Below, piece by piece: positions 36,281 through 46,890 of a stretch of 64,000 bases of DNA (within the stretch, counting starts at the first letter, position 1; each line of letters opens with the position of its first letter). The stretch comes from Caprimulgus europaeus. Lineage: Eukaryota; Chordata; Aves; Caprimulgiformes; Caprimulgidae. Under the pieces are notes generated by a model. It made no database searches. It saw nothing but the letters and a program-made list of their open reading frames with translations, and was not told where the DNA came from. The stretch lies in assembly GCA_907165065.1 (NCBI GenBank), contig OU015528.1:40415515-40479514 (forward strand), in the 5' to 3' direction. The position numbers were made by a program, and so were the translations under genes.

Positions 36281-36995
36281 TGAATTTGGTTTACATGGTT
36301 CTGTGAGAAGCTGCCAGAATTTCCTCTATCTCCAACAGGGCCCATGCCAGCTGTCTCCATGACGGATCTGCCATTGGCCAAGGCCAAGCCCATCAGCAAC
36401 AGTGGTAGTGCCACTGGAATAACATATTTAAGAAGGGGAAACAAAACCATACACAACTTCAGCCAATGAGACAAGTGAGAATATGTGAAAGAAAAAATTC
36501 TTCAAACACTAAGGTCAATGAAGAAGGGAAGGAGGTGCTCCAGGCACCAGAGCCCATGGTGAATACCATGGTGGGGCAGGTTGTGTCCCTGCAGCCCATG
36601 GAGGTCCACAGTGGAGTAGATATCCACCTGTGGCTTATGGTGGACCCCAAGCAGGAGCAGGCTCCTAGCTGGACCTGTGGACCCATGGAGAGAGGAGCCC
36701 ACACTGGAGCAGATTTGTTGGCAGGACTTGTGACCCCATGGGGGATCCACACTGGAGCAGTCCCTTCCTGAAGGACTGCAGCCCATGGAAGGGACTCACA
36801 CTGAAGCAGTTCATGAAGAACTGTAGCCTGTGGGAAGGACTCAAGTTGAAGAAGTTCACAGAGGACTGTTTCCCACTGGTGTGTCTTCCCCACATGGGAA
36901 CAGGAGAAGAGTGTGAAGAATCCTCCTCTTGAGGAGAAAGGAGTGGCAGAAACAACTTGTGATGAACTGACTGCAACCCCTGCTCCTAGTGGAAG
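36281..36995 (+). mobile_element. Old LTR of the 1.1-kb avian type, incomplete
   Basis: It starts TGAATTTGGTTTACATGG and follows in order the segments seen in reverse at 41831-42981: CTGTGAGAAGCTGCCAGAA, GGCCAAGGCCAAGCCCATCA, ATAACATATTTAAGAAGGGG, GTGCTCCAGGCACCAGAGCC, CTGGCAGGACTTGTGACCCC-like text, and TGTGATGAACTGAC. The portion after the TGATGAACTGAC segment is missing. It is a broken fossil. Nearly all positions that are CpG in the 41.8-kb copy read CA or TG here, indicating considerable age. Open frames on both strands (36459-36976) are chance products of this repeat. Confidence 0.85.
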
Positions 36996-37264
36996 GATTA
37001 AAAAATGTCACTTAAAGCACAAGACCCAGTCTTCAACAATCACTAGAAACTAAAAAAAAAAACAAAACCAAAAACAAAAACCTGGAGGACCTTCAGATGG
37101 ATTCTTTACAGGGAAATCTACATTGCCAAAGAAGGTGCTGGAACTTAATGATCATAGACTAAAACCTGCAATAAGCTAAAGGTCCTTTTAGTTTATTCAG
37201 TTTCCCCTGCCTATACTAATATAATTTGTTTTTCCCTCATCAGGGGTTATGTGGCAGAGATCCT
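36996..37264. other. Unassigned sequence after the LTR
   Basis: It contains an A/C-rich tract at 37052-37082 and no recognised gene or repeat. Confidence 0.4.
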
Positions 37265-37770
37265 TCACTGCTACAAGCTGTACAGATATACTCTACAGTT
37301 TATATTTGGATATTTTAAAAGTATTTGCCATCTGCTGTTGAATCCCACCATGGAGTTATCCATACTTGCCTTTAAACTGCTGCCAGGATTAAGATTTCCT
37401 GCTTCGATGAGGGTGTGAAAATCTGTGCTGTCAGAGTGATTGCCAGTGAGCAGGCTTAGATGCATTGGTACATTTCCACTAATTACAGATCCTTGAGCCC
37501 AGAAAAAGCCAGTAGTTTCTTTGCCTCCACCATGGCCACTGAACATACAATGTCTTCCTCATGCAATTGGCTGGACTTGGAACGCTTTCTGCTGATGGTA
37601 CTCTTAACCTTTTCCACTGCAGTCTCATTTGTTACCATTCTAATTAAAGAATAATGGGAATGAATTTTGTCTGTCACTGAGAAATTCTATACATTCAATT
37701 CATGAACTGGCTGGTAATTAATACTGAAACTTGTCAGCCAGAGGAGATATTGCAGATTCAAGAATAACCT
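37265..37770 (-). other. Coding-like block, possible old retrocopy
   Basis: On the minus strand two overlapping open frames (37483-37677, 64 codons, starting MTDKIHSHYSLIRMVTNETA; and 37271-37546, 91 codons, containing SLLTGNHSDSTDFHTLIEAG) have balanced amino-acid use unlike the Phe/Ile/Leu-rich chance frames elsewhere, and local GC is higher than in the flanks. They could be pieces of one reading frame in a processed pseudogene, a decayed repeat, or chance. I do not recognise a protein family, no splice sites delimit the block, and no poly(A) tail was found. Confidence 0.3.
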
Positions 37771-38382
37771 GAAACATACAGTTTAATGATTAGATACAGT
37801 AATTACAATATTTCAGGTGTTCACATAGAGTATATTCTATTTTTATTGAAACTTAAAGTTTACTAGATGTGTGAAAGCAGAGCCAATGGCATGCCTTATT
37901 TGCATTTCTTATTGTAAGCTTAAGACACTTAGTAGCAATAGAGGCGAAAATTGTTATAGAGTTACAGGGGATTGGTGAAAAGGGTTAGAGAATTTGACAG
38001 TTTGCCTCCTATGTATATCTCACCAATATATCTGGGCCTCACTCTTACAGATGAGTTTTGATCTTTGAAGAACTGAAGGGAGAAACAGAGGAACAAGAAA
38101 TGAGGTGATACCTGTGCTCAGTAAGATAGAAATATTGCCTTATTTAACAAAACAAGTTAAAACTGCTTAGGAGTTATTTCCCATAGTGCTATAGCACAGC
38201 CTTCAGTGTGGCAGGAGAAAAGCAAGGAAAAATTTAAAAATTACAATACCTGATATAGCAAGAGTTCTTGTCCTAAACTTCTTTGCACAGCATTATTACT
38301 ATTAAAATCATTGTACAAAGCAATTCTTATCATCATACTGGAGAATAACTCTCTAGAAGAATGGAAGGACAGGTCTCAGCAT
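37771..38382. other. Sequence without recognised features
   Basis: Unique AT-rich sequence; no gene or repeat recognised. Confidence 0.5.
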
Positions 38383-38722
38383 TGAATCACAGAATCATAG
38401 AATAGCTTGGGTTGGAAATGAGCTTTAAATGTCATGTAGTCCACCCTCCAGCAGTAAGTAGGGACATCTTCAACTAGATCAGATTGCTCAGAGCCCTGTC
38501 CTACCTGACCTTGAATGTTTCCGAGGGTGGGGCTCTTACCACCTTTCTGGGCAACCTGTTTCAGTGTTTCACTACCCTCATTGTATTTTTTTTTTTCCTT
38601 GTATCTAGTCTAAATCTACCCTCTTTTAGTTTAAAACCATTACCCTTTGTCCTATCACCACAGGCCCTGCTAAAATATTGGTCCTCATGTTTCTTCTAGG
38701 CTCCCTTTAAGTATTTTCCTGT
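38383..38722 (-). mobile_element. CR1 LINE 3' fragment
   Basis: The plus-strand left end TGAATCACAGAATCATAGAA is the CR1 3' terminus. It is followed by GCTTGGGTTGGAAATGAGCT and the reverse complement of the CR1 C-terminal region (the text corresponding to FFTV...ETFKV). It is 5'-truncated near 38722. Only the last ~340 bases of the element remain, so it carries no reverse-transcriptase core. The plus-strand open frame 38484-38699 is antisense. Confidence 0.9.
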
Positions 38723-40671
38723 TCCATCTATCAGCTACCATGCCTAATGGTAATGCATAGACAAGATTCTAGAGCAGAATATCATGCTGACAGTAGAATC
38801 TGGAAACACCATTGCTTCTAAGTTCCCTGGGCTTTGTTGCATTGCTGGTATTTTTTAACTTGACTATCTCTCAAAGACTTCAAGACACCAGCTGCAAAAT
38901 AAATTCTGAAGAAAATTGAACTCTGTAGCATTGTAGCTTAGGTAACTCCAAAATTACTATCAACTTCAAATCATTATCTCTAGATAGTTTTCCTGGAATC
39001 AATTTCATTTGTTACAAGGGGCTACAAGAGCAACAATTATCGAACTGGAAGATTAGGAGGAAAATGTGAGATCAGAGAACAGAATGTATGTTTCAGATGT
39101 GAAAGACTCAAATTTTCTATGACAGAAAAGAAAAACAAAGCTAGCTTTTCTCCATGCTAGATAAATAAAACATAAGAAAGATTACAAAGGCTCTATCAAC
39201 AATGGTTGTAGCTTTAGCCATTATTCTGTTTTTCATTTCTTATAGTGTTTTATTTTGGGTCTTCTACTGAGCCTACAGGAAAACAGGGTAAATATAAGAG
39301 GACAAGAGAGATTTATTTTACTCTTTTAATCAAAAGCAATTTTTTCCCTTATTTTTTCTAGGTAAACTCAGGCAGCAAAGGAATGAAAAACAACTTAAAA
39401 ACATTGGAAGTTCAACTCAAATTAAATGCTGAAACATACCTCTTGTATTCTATAAACACAAATTAATACCACTCTCACACATATTGAAAATACAGACTTA
39501 TCATCTGAGTGCATATAGGTATCTTCACTGTATCATGAGTTCAGATTCTGTAAAGAATCAAATATCTGCAGTATCATGCCTTACTCTCTAAACTGTGTAA
39601 AACCATTTGATTTCTTATCTTTGAAATGTCTTTATGTTGAATAAGTTACTTACTAAGAAAATGTGCTCTTGGGATTAAAAAAAAAAAAAAAATATATTGC
39701 TAGTGCAGTTAAAAAAAAATGTCCCATGTTCTATGTCTTTCAGTAGAAAAAAAAAATCCATTATAAATTTATTTTCCCAAAAGTAGGGGTGTATATTATG
39801 TACTGTGACCATGAAATATCTTTACAGGGGTTATCAGCAGAGGCAGACCTTTTTATGTATGTGTGACAGTGCAGAGTTCTATATCAAGAAATAACTACAA
39901 TTTCAAATGAAAGTGAATAAATAAAGTGGATAAGAGTTACTGGTGTTTCCTGGGAACACAGTATGTGTTGAGATACCAATCAGTTTACTGTGAAAAAGAA
40001 AATCCTTCATCACTTGATTTAGTAAAATAAACACCATGATTTTGAAGATGTTTTCCTATACCATATTTTAGACTCAGTCAGTATACTAGAAAATGACAGA
40101 CCAAAAAAAGAAAAAAAAAATTGGAAAAAACTCTCTGGATCTGGAACATAGATATGAACATCACCAGAAAACTGCCTGAAAGTGTTTGGAAATTGAATTT
40201 ATCTTCTGACAAGAACAACCAAAACCAACTTTTTTTTAAGTCTTATTCAATCAGTTAAAATATTTTATATTTCCTGTCTTGCAATATATTTTTCATTTTC
40301 AGAAGAAATTTTAAAGAAAGTATGTAGAATAGAATATGAAAAAAATAAATTAATATAAACTAGTACTTTTTCTTATCATGACTAATAAGAGCTATTTATT
40401 ATGCTTAAGTCAACACAGTCGTGTATCCTCCCATGAATGCACTCACTGATAATTTATTTATGGCACAGTTAATATGACAATCTTGCAGTTTTCTAACTGA
40501 AGATGTGAGAATTTGATGACTACTTCTTCATCATCATTTCTAGGTTCTCCCAACTAAAGTAATCATATTCCAAAATTTGTCATGCTTTTTAACCATTAAA
40601 GCCTTCTATTAAAATGTTCCAGTCTTCTAATACTCAAACTGGAAAGATGACATTATTTTCTTAGTAGCCTG
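38723..40671. other. AT-rich sequence without recognised features
   Basis: Several poly(A) or poly(T) runs are present (for example 39677-39693) but no gene or transposon was recognised. Confidence 0.5.
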
Positions 40672-41345
40672 TGTGGTGATTTCACTTGGCTAGCACTTGG
40701 CTAGCAGCTGAAAGCAGCCACTTGCTCTTTCTCTGCCCCTACCCTCAGGGTAATAAGAGAGATTTGGAGGGTTAAGGATAAGGAAACTTGTAGGTTGAGA
40801 CAAGAACAATTTAATAATTGGAATAAACCAAAACTTAAAACCATGATATTAAAATAATAATAATAGAATATGTAAACGAGTGATACACAGTGTAATTGCT
40901 CACCACCCACCCACCAAGCCAACCCATTCTTAGATAATGATCCCAGAGGAGTGACGATCCCCAAACTGAAACTGAAATCCCAGAAGAGTGAGAGCCCGAG
41001 TGAAAGCCAGAGAGAGAGCCCTGCCACGAGAGGGAGGGACTCAGAGAGATATTGAGACTTGAACATGAGAGACTCTCATACTGAACATGATGTTATATCA
41101 TATGGAATATTCCATTGGCATATCCAAATGCCCATCTAGTTTACTAATTTCAATATTTTTTGCCTCCCCTAGACCGTGCACCCTTAGACTAACAAAACAC
41201 AAAGTCCTTCAACTTCCAGAGACAACTGAAAACAGGTATGTTATCAACATTCTTCTCATAACAAATTCCATGCTGAAAACAAAACACAGCACTGTTCTAG
41301 CTGCTAAAAAGAAACTTAGCTCTATCCCAACTAAAAACCAGGACA
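40672..41345 (-). mobile_element. ERVL-like solo LTR
   Basis: Read on the minus strand it begins TGTCCTGGTTTTTAGTTGGG and continues with TTTCTTTTTAGCAGCTAGAA and AATGTTGATAACATACC, ending CAAGTGAAATCACCACA. It is the same LTR type as 25078-25601 but in opposite orientation and longer, about 674 bases. A small direct duplication (ACTTGGCTAGC twice) lies near its end at 40686-40710. No internal retroviral sequence was recognised on either side, so it is called solo. No clear target duplication was found. Open frames 40701-41066 (minus) and 41087-41518 (plus) are products of the repeat and its flank. Confidence 0.85.
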
Positions 41346-41825
41346 ACTTGTTAAAGTTTTTTATAAACCTAACGATTAAACTCTCTCTAGCCTTCAGAAG
41401 TCTTAATCATCAGTTTGACCCTTCACACACAAAAGACAAGCCATTCTCAGTACTTATTGCCAGGTCGTATTTAAATAGATACAGAACACTTACAGTCAAA
41501 ACAGAGAAAAATCAATAATAAATGTAAAAGTATCCATACACAAATGACAAATAAGAAAGAGTGTGACTCATCATCCTAATATAACTGACAACTGATGCAT
41601 AAAAGACATAAAAATATCAAGAGAAAAGGTGGAAATAACTGTGGATCTCTTCCTGATTCCAGTGAAACATTAATATTCAGCTTAATTTAAAGTAGTGCTA
41701 CTAGAAAGAGTTATTTATCTAAAACTAACCTGTATTTCAATTGCAGTCAGAGAAACCTTCATATGTGATTCAGTTCATTGAGACAGTGCTGGTGAAGACT
41801 GGCTGGAATCACTGAATGTGTAAAT
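41346..41825. other. Unique sequence between two solo LTRs
   Basis: No gene or repeat recognised. Some decayed internal retroviral sequence cannot be excluded. Confidence 0.45.
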
Positions 41826-42986
41826 GTCTGTGTGGTGGGTTGACCCTGGCTAGAGACCGGATGCCCACCAAAGCCAACTCTATCACTCCCCCTCCTCAAA
41901 TGGGCGGGGGGAGAAAAATATAACGAAAAGCTCGTGGGTGGAGATAAGGACGGAGAGAGATCATTTATCAGTTACTGGCACAGGCAAAACAGACTTGACT
42001 TGGGGGAAAAAACAAATTTACTTTATTACCAATCAAAATTAGAGGAGAATGAGAAGTAAAACCAAATCTTAAAACACCTTCCCCATCCCTCCCTTCTTCC
42101 CGGGCTTAATCTCTTTCCCGATTTTCCACCTCCTCCTCCCAGCAGCACAGAGGGACAGGGAATGGGGTTGGGGTCAGTTCATCACACGGTGTTTCTGCCG
42201 CTGCTTCCTCCTCAGGGGGAGGACTCCTTCCCCCGCACCAGCGTGGGGTCCCTCTCACGGGAGACAGTCCTCCACTAACTTCTCCAACGTGAGTCCTTCC
42301 CATGACTGACAGTTCTTCACAAACTGCTTTAGCATGGGTCCATTCCATGGGGTGCAGTCCTTCAGGAAGGGACTGCTCCAGCGCGGGTCCCCCACGGGGT
42401 CACAAGTCCTGCCAGCAAACCTGCTCCTGCGTGGGCTCCTCTCTCCACGGGCTACAGGTCCTGACAGGAACCTGCTCCAGCGCGGGCTTCCCACGGGGTC
42501 ACAGCCTCCTTTGGGCATCCACCTGCTCCGGTGTGGGGTCCTCCACGGGCTACAGGTGGTCATCTGCTCCACCATGGACCTCTATGGGCTGCAGGGGGAC
42601 AGCCTGTCTCACCCTGGTCCTCACCACAGGCTGCGGGGAATCTCTGCTCCGGCGCCTAGAGCACCTCCTCCCCCTCCTTCTTCACTGACCTTGGTGTCTG
42701 TGGAGTTGTTTTCTCTTACATCTTCCCACTCCTCTCTCCAGCTGCAAAGTGTGCAGCTTTTTTTCTTCCCTCTCTTTTTTTTTTTCTTAATTATGTTATC
42801 CCAGAGGCGTCACTGATTGGCTCGGCCTTGGCCAGCAGCAGGTCTGTTCTTGTAGCCGGCTGGCATTGGCTGTGTCGGGTGGGACATGGGGGAAGCTTCT
42901 GGCAGCTTCTCTCACAGAAGCCACCCCATGTCGCCCCCCGCCCCCGCTGCTACCAAAGCCTTGCCACGCAAACCCAATACAGTCTG
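41826..42986 (-). mobile_element. Solo LTR, nearly complete, with 5-bp target duplication
   Basis: The LTR occupies 41831-42981 (1151 bases). On the minus strand it starts TGTATTGGGTTTGCGTGGC and ends GGTCAACCCACCACA, the TG...CA form of a retroviral LTR. The direct repeat GTCTG flanks it exactly (41826-41830 and 42982-42986). An AATAAA polyadenylation signal lies at 42022-42027 (minus), with a TATA-like AT-rich segment near 42786-42800. Many CpG sites are retained, so it is younger than its relatives at 10.3 and 36.3 kb. A 5-bp duplication fits ERVL-like and some other vertebrate ERV classes. Internal genes are absent, as after recombination between two LTRs. Open frames inside it are not genes. 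Confidence 0.93.
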
Positions 42987-43014
42987 TTTCTAACCAGAGG
43001 AAATTAGAATAAGC

Positions 43015-43352
43015 AGTTTCTACTGGAAAATGAGCTATTAGATATCAGTTTCTTCTCTGAGGTGCCCAGGACAAGATGCCACAGGCACAAGTTTCCAGAA
43101 GGAAAATTATTATTAGATATAAAGAAAAATTTCACGCTGTGAACTATTAAGTGTGGAACAGCTTGTCCGAGGATGATACTGTGAAATGTGATCCTTAAGA
43201 TGTTCAAAGCTCAGCCCAAAAAGACAAAGGCAAATCTGGCTCTAACTTTGAATTTAGACCTACTTCAAGCAGGAGGTTGGTCTAGATGATCTCCTGAATA
43301 CAAGAGTTAGGCGTGTCTGCCAGCCATAGTCTTTTCATGGTTCTAGATCTGA
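43015..43352 (+). mobile_element. Old CR1 LINE 3' relic
   Basis: The segment reads like a worn CR1 3' region in plus orientation: CACAGGCACAAGTTTCCAGA (the HKL region), TTAGATATAAAGAAAAATTTC, TGTGGAACAGCTTGTCCGAGG, then GGAGGTTGGTCTAGATGATC and a degraded ATGGTTCTAG end. It is much more diverged than the other CR1 copies. It lies immediately next to the solo LTR ending at 42986, so the LTR may have landed beside or within it. Boundaries are approximate. Confidence 0.65.
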
Positions 43353-46300
43353 AGTCCCAAGACAAACCCTATCTTAGTAAGTTTTTATTCTAAATTTAAA
43401 GCTAATGTCTATTTCAGAAAACCTGATTTAATCGAGTAATAGCTATCCTAAAAAAAAACCCCTAAAACTCATGCAGTTGTCAGACAGACTGGTAAGATTA
43501 TTAGTCTAACAATTACAATTATTTAGGAATGCTGCTTATGGGAACAGCAAAAATTGGAAGCACAAAGTTGACTTCAGAATATCAAATCACAATGAAAACA
43601 CCACATTCTCAAAAGGGGAAAGAATGTTTGTTAAAATTTTTATGAACTTCAAAAGACACTTTATGAGGTTCAAAATTTCTAAACCCATATGCATTTGACT
43701 TTGATCATATACTAGATTCTACCTAAATATATTTACTTGATTCTACATCACAACATAGCAATATGCTGATGCATGTCAAGCATACTTTGACCTTTAGCTC
43801 ACCTGTATTTTCTATGCAGCAAAGTGCTTTATTAGCAATTTGCAGTTCTGGAATTTTTTTTCAAAAGTTCCGACAGTGCTGTCTATGCTGGACAAAGACA
43901 GACAAGTAGGTATAAGATGCAAAAGGTATACTTTGTTAAATATTTATTGAAAAAATTAGAACCCTAATGTGTACATTCATTGTTCTTCATTTCTGCCTTC
44001 AGAATCAGACATGTTCTCAGAGATGTAAAGGGTGATACAAAATTTAAAAATGTCTTTCAAGTAGGAAATTCATGTGCATATAAGTATTTATGGCAACTCT
44101 TAAAATTAAAAGTCTAGAGCGATTTAAGTTTTTAAATGCAGTGCTGAAATAAAGAAGCTAATTTCAGCTAGTAAGTGACCTCTCACTAACATATGTAAAA
44201 GTTTGATTATACCCTTGCAAAACAGTTTATTGTAGCTGAACACCTTATATCACTCTTGAATTTACTAGCATATACTCCGTATCAAGTTCTGAGCAGCTCC
44301 TAAGGATCACAATACCTTTACAAAAGTATTTACAAGAGTGGAAAGTTGAAAAACAACTTCAATTTGTCACAATTTTTAGTGAAAAATGAAACTGACTAAA
44401 CTAGTTCCCCAGAGATTTGTGTTGATTTCCCCACAGTAGTGCATTACCTTTGCCTATGACACTTCTGCTTTGCCCTATCTTCAGTTTGCCACTTTGTTCC
44501 ATGCCTACTTTATGAATATCTCTGGTTCCTTCTATGCCTTTTTTTTCTGCCTCTCACCTGGGCAGGGGGCAGGAGTGAACAGGAATCATCAAGATCCCAG
44601 TCAACCCGCCATCCTGCAATGGGATAGTTCAGAAAGAACAGAAAACTCTTGAGTTTCTGACGTAGCTTTTCTCTCAATATAGTATATACTTTTCTTTCTA
44701 CCCACCTGTGAATTTTATAAAATCAGAACCATATACTGTTTTTGTGCTCTGTACTTCTGTGTCAAATTTAGTTTAAATTGTCCAGCAGGCAAAAGATTAT
44801 TAGTGAAAAGGGAATGATAGATGAAACAAGTGATTGCAGAAACCTTTTTTTTTAATGAAACTGGTCTAAAAAGGAGAAAAAAAGATAAAAATAATAAATT
44901 TTGTGGATATTTATAAATTTTGTGGATGATCTTCAGCATATCCTAGATACTTTGTAAAATGTCTTTCTAAATTATATTGAATAAATAATACCACCCTTCA
45001 AACCATAAAAGGCAGGCCCAGGGGACTGAATTCAGCTTTATGAGTTTCTGCTGCCTGAGAAAGTCAAGCACAAGTGACCTGTAATTGCTCTGAGAATAGG
45101 GTCCTTTTAAATCAATCTTTTTAAAGTAAGAAAAGAGAGGAACAGGAAAAGGAATATTACTTATAAAATATTTTTGATAGACATGGAATTGGTTCTGAAT
45201 TACAATTTGGTTTTGAGGGTTAAAATTCAGTACTTTTTCCTGCAGAGACAACATCTCAAACTGAAGAAAAAATAAAATATGTAAAATTAGATAATGATCT
45301 AAATTCAAACCTGATACTAAATCTGAATTAGAACTAGATAAAAGCTAAATTTTGATGCAAAGTAACAATTTTCTAATATAAAAATTCCCAGTAAAATTTT
45401 CAATTTGTCAAAAATTTAAGTCATCACTGGGATAGATCATGTTCTCTGGAATCAGGAAATTTTCACTCTGCATACAATCCAAGCAACCACTTTTCACTAT
45501 TGTTTACAGGGGAATCTAATATTTTAATTGAAGTGCTTCCATTAATTCGTTAAGTTATATCTGCTAACCAAGGATGGACTTTTCCAAGCTCTGAAGCTGA
45601 GGATGTAGAGAGGCAATAATTTTACACAACAACTATTCCCATTCCAAAATGGGAGTCAGCTGATATTGGATTTTGCAATTGAGATATTTCTCTGAAAGAG
45701 AAACACACATATCTTTACCCGATGCAGAGGAACTTCTTCAACTAGTACAGTTTAAGATTCATAAATTTCATGCGTATACCTGGAGTTTGTTAGTAGCTGT
45801 TTAGGACTGACATGAAACTGAATAATACCAGAGACAAAGCACAGTGTTGAATACATTTATTACTCTTTCACTAAGATAATTGCACTACCCCCCAAAAAGG
45901 GCTGATATCCCTGCAAACAGCTTCAAGAAAAAGAGATCATTGAATACCATAATGACTTTAACTAAAATGCTGTTTAAGAAAAAAGTTTTATGTTAATTAT
46001 CTACAGTTTTTATAAATTAAATGTGAAAATGACCCTGTCAGAAGGAGAAAAATCTTCCTCACTAATTGTTGCACTTACATTTTTAGGTTGTTCTCTAGAG
46101 AATACAGATATCTTCTCAATTTGTAACACTTGAGTTCTTTTCAATCATATTTAGCTAAAATGCCACCATAACTTCAAAGAGAAAGAAAATCATATGTTAA
46201 TTTATTCTATCACAGACACACTGGATGGAGATTTCAGACTCTAGAGGCTCTTGCTTGTGATGAAGCTGTCAGAAAATTGCTAGAGTTTCTCCACCCCTAC

Positions 46301-46754
46301 TGGAATGATGATGTCTCTGATAAAATCAAAACACATTTGTACTGTAAAAACTTTGCTAAGGAAGAATAAAGTCTTGGTGTATTTTCATTTCCACTTTGTC
46401 ATTCTTAGTGAAGAGGTATGTGATTATTTATTTGAATATTTATTAGGTCCCAAAATAATTGAAAGAAAGTCAAAATTGGATATTGAATAATAATTTGGCT
46501 TTGAAGAGTTGGAAATAACAAAGTAGGTCTGCCAATCACTGTCTCCAAGTTCTTTAAAAATATAGTATAAAAGTCAACAGTGGTTGCTTTTCACCTAAGA
46601 TATATATTTTCAAGCAGCTAACTGACTCTGAATGTCTAGCCACAGAATTAACTCAGTGCTAGAAATATTTCTTTGGTTTTCTTTGATTCAGGAAGTCTGG
46701 CAAGCAGCATTAACTGTGATAACACTGGTCAAAGAGAAAAAGAAAAGAAATACA
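43353..46754. other. Repeat-poor AT-rich sequence
   Basis: No transposon, RNA gene or convincing exon was recognised. Open frames such as 44470-44652 (plus), 44715-44939 and 44967-45308 (minus) lack any family signature. A minus-strand donor-like ACAG|GTGAGC at about 43799 has no good acceptor partner. Confidence 0.5.
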
Positions 46755-46890
46755 CCAAATCAAATCAAATTGAATCAAATCAAACCAAACCAAACCAAAC
46801 AAAAACCCCACAACCTCGAATCAAAACCAAAAAAACCCACCACCTCCAACAAAAAAAAAACCAAACAAACAAACAAAAACCCCAACAAAC
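46755..46890 (+). repeat. A/C-rich imperfect tandem tract (CAAAT/CAAAC)n
   Basis: It consists of imperfect CAAAT, then CAAAC units, followed by AAACCCC-like and (AAAC)n sequence. It is lacking in G, so the open frames across it (46632-46946, 46673-46903) survive only through composition. Confidence 0.85.

Noticed and set aside
42106-42816. Overlapping 80-160 codon frames on both strands
   Set aside because: They lie wholly within the GC-rich solo LTR; their openness follows from composition, and equivalent frames appear in the sister LTR at 36.5-36.9 kb.
43800-43860. Exon candidate ending ACAG|GTGAGC on the minus strand
   Set aside because: Good donor, but no acceptor with a pyrimidine tract at an in-frame position.
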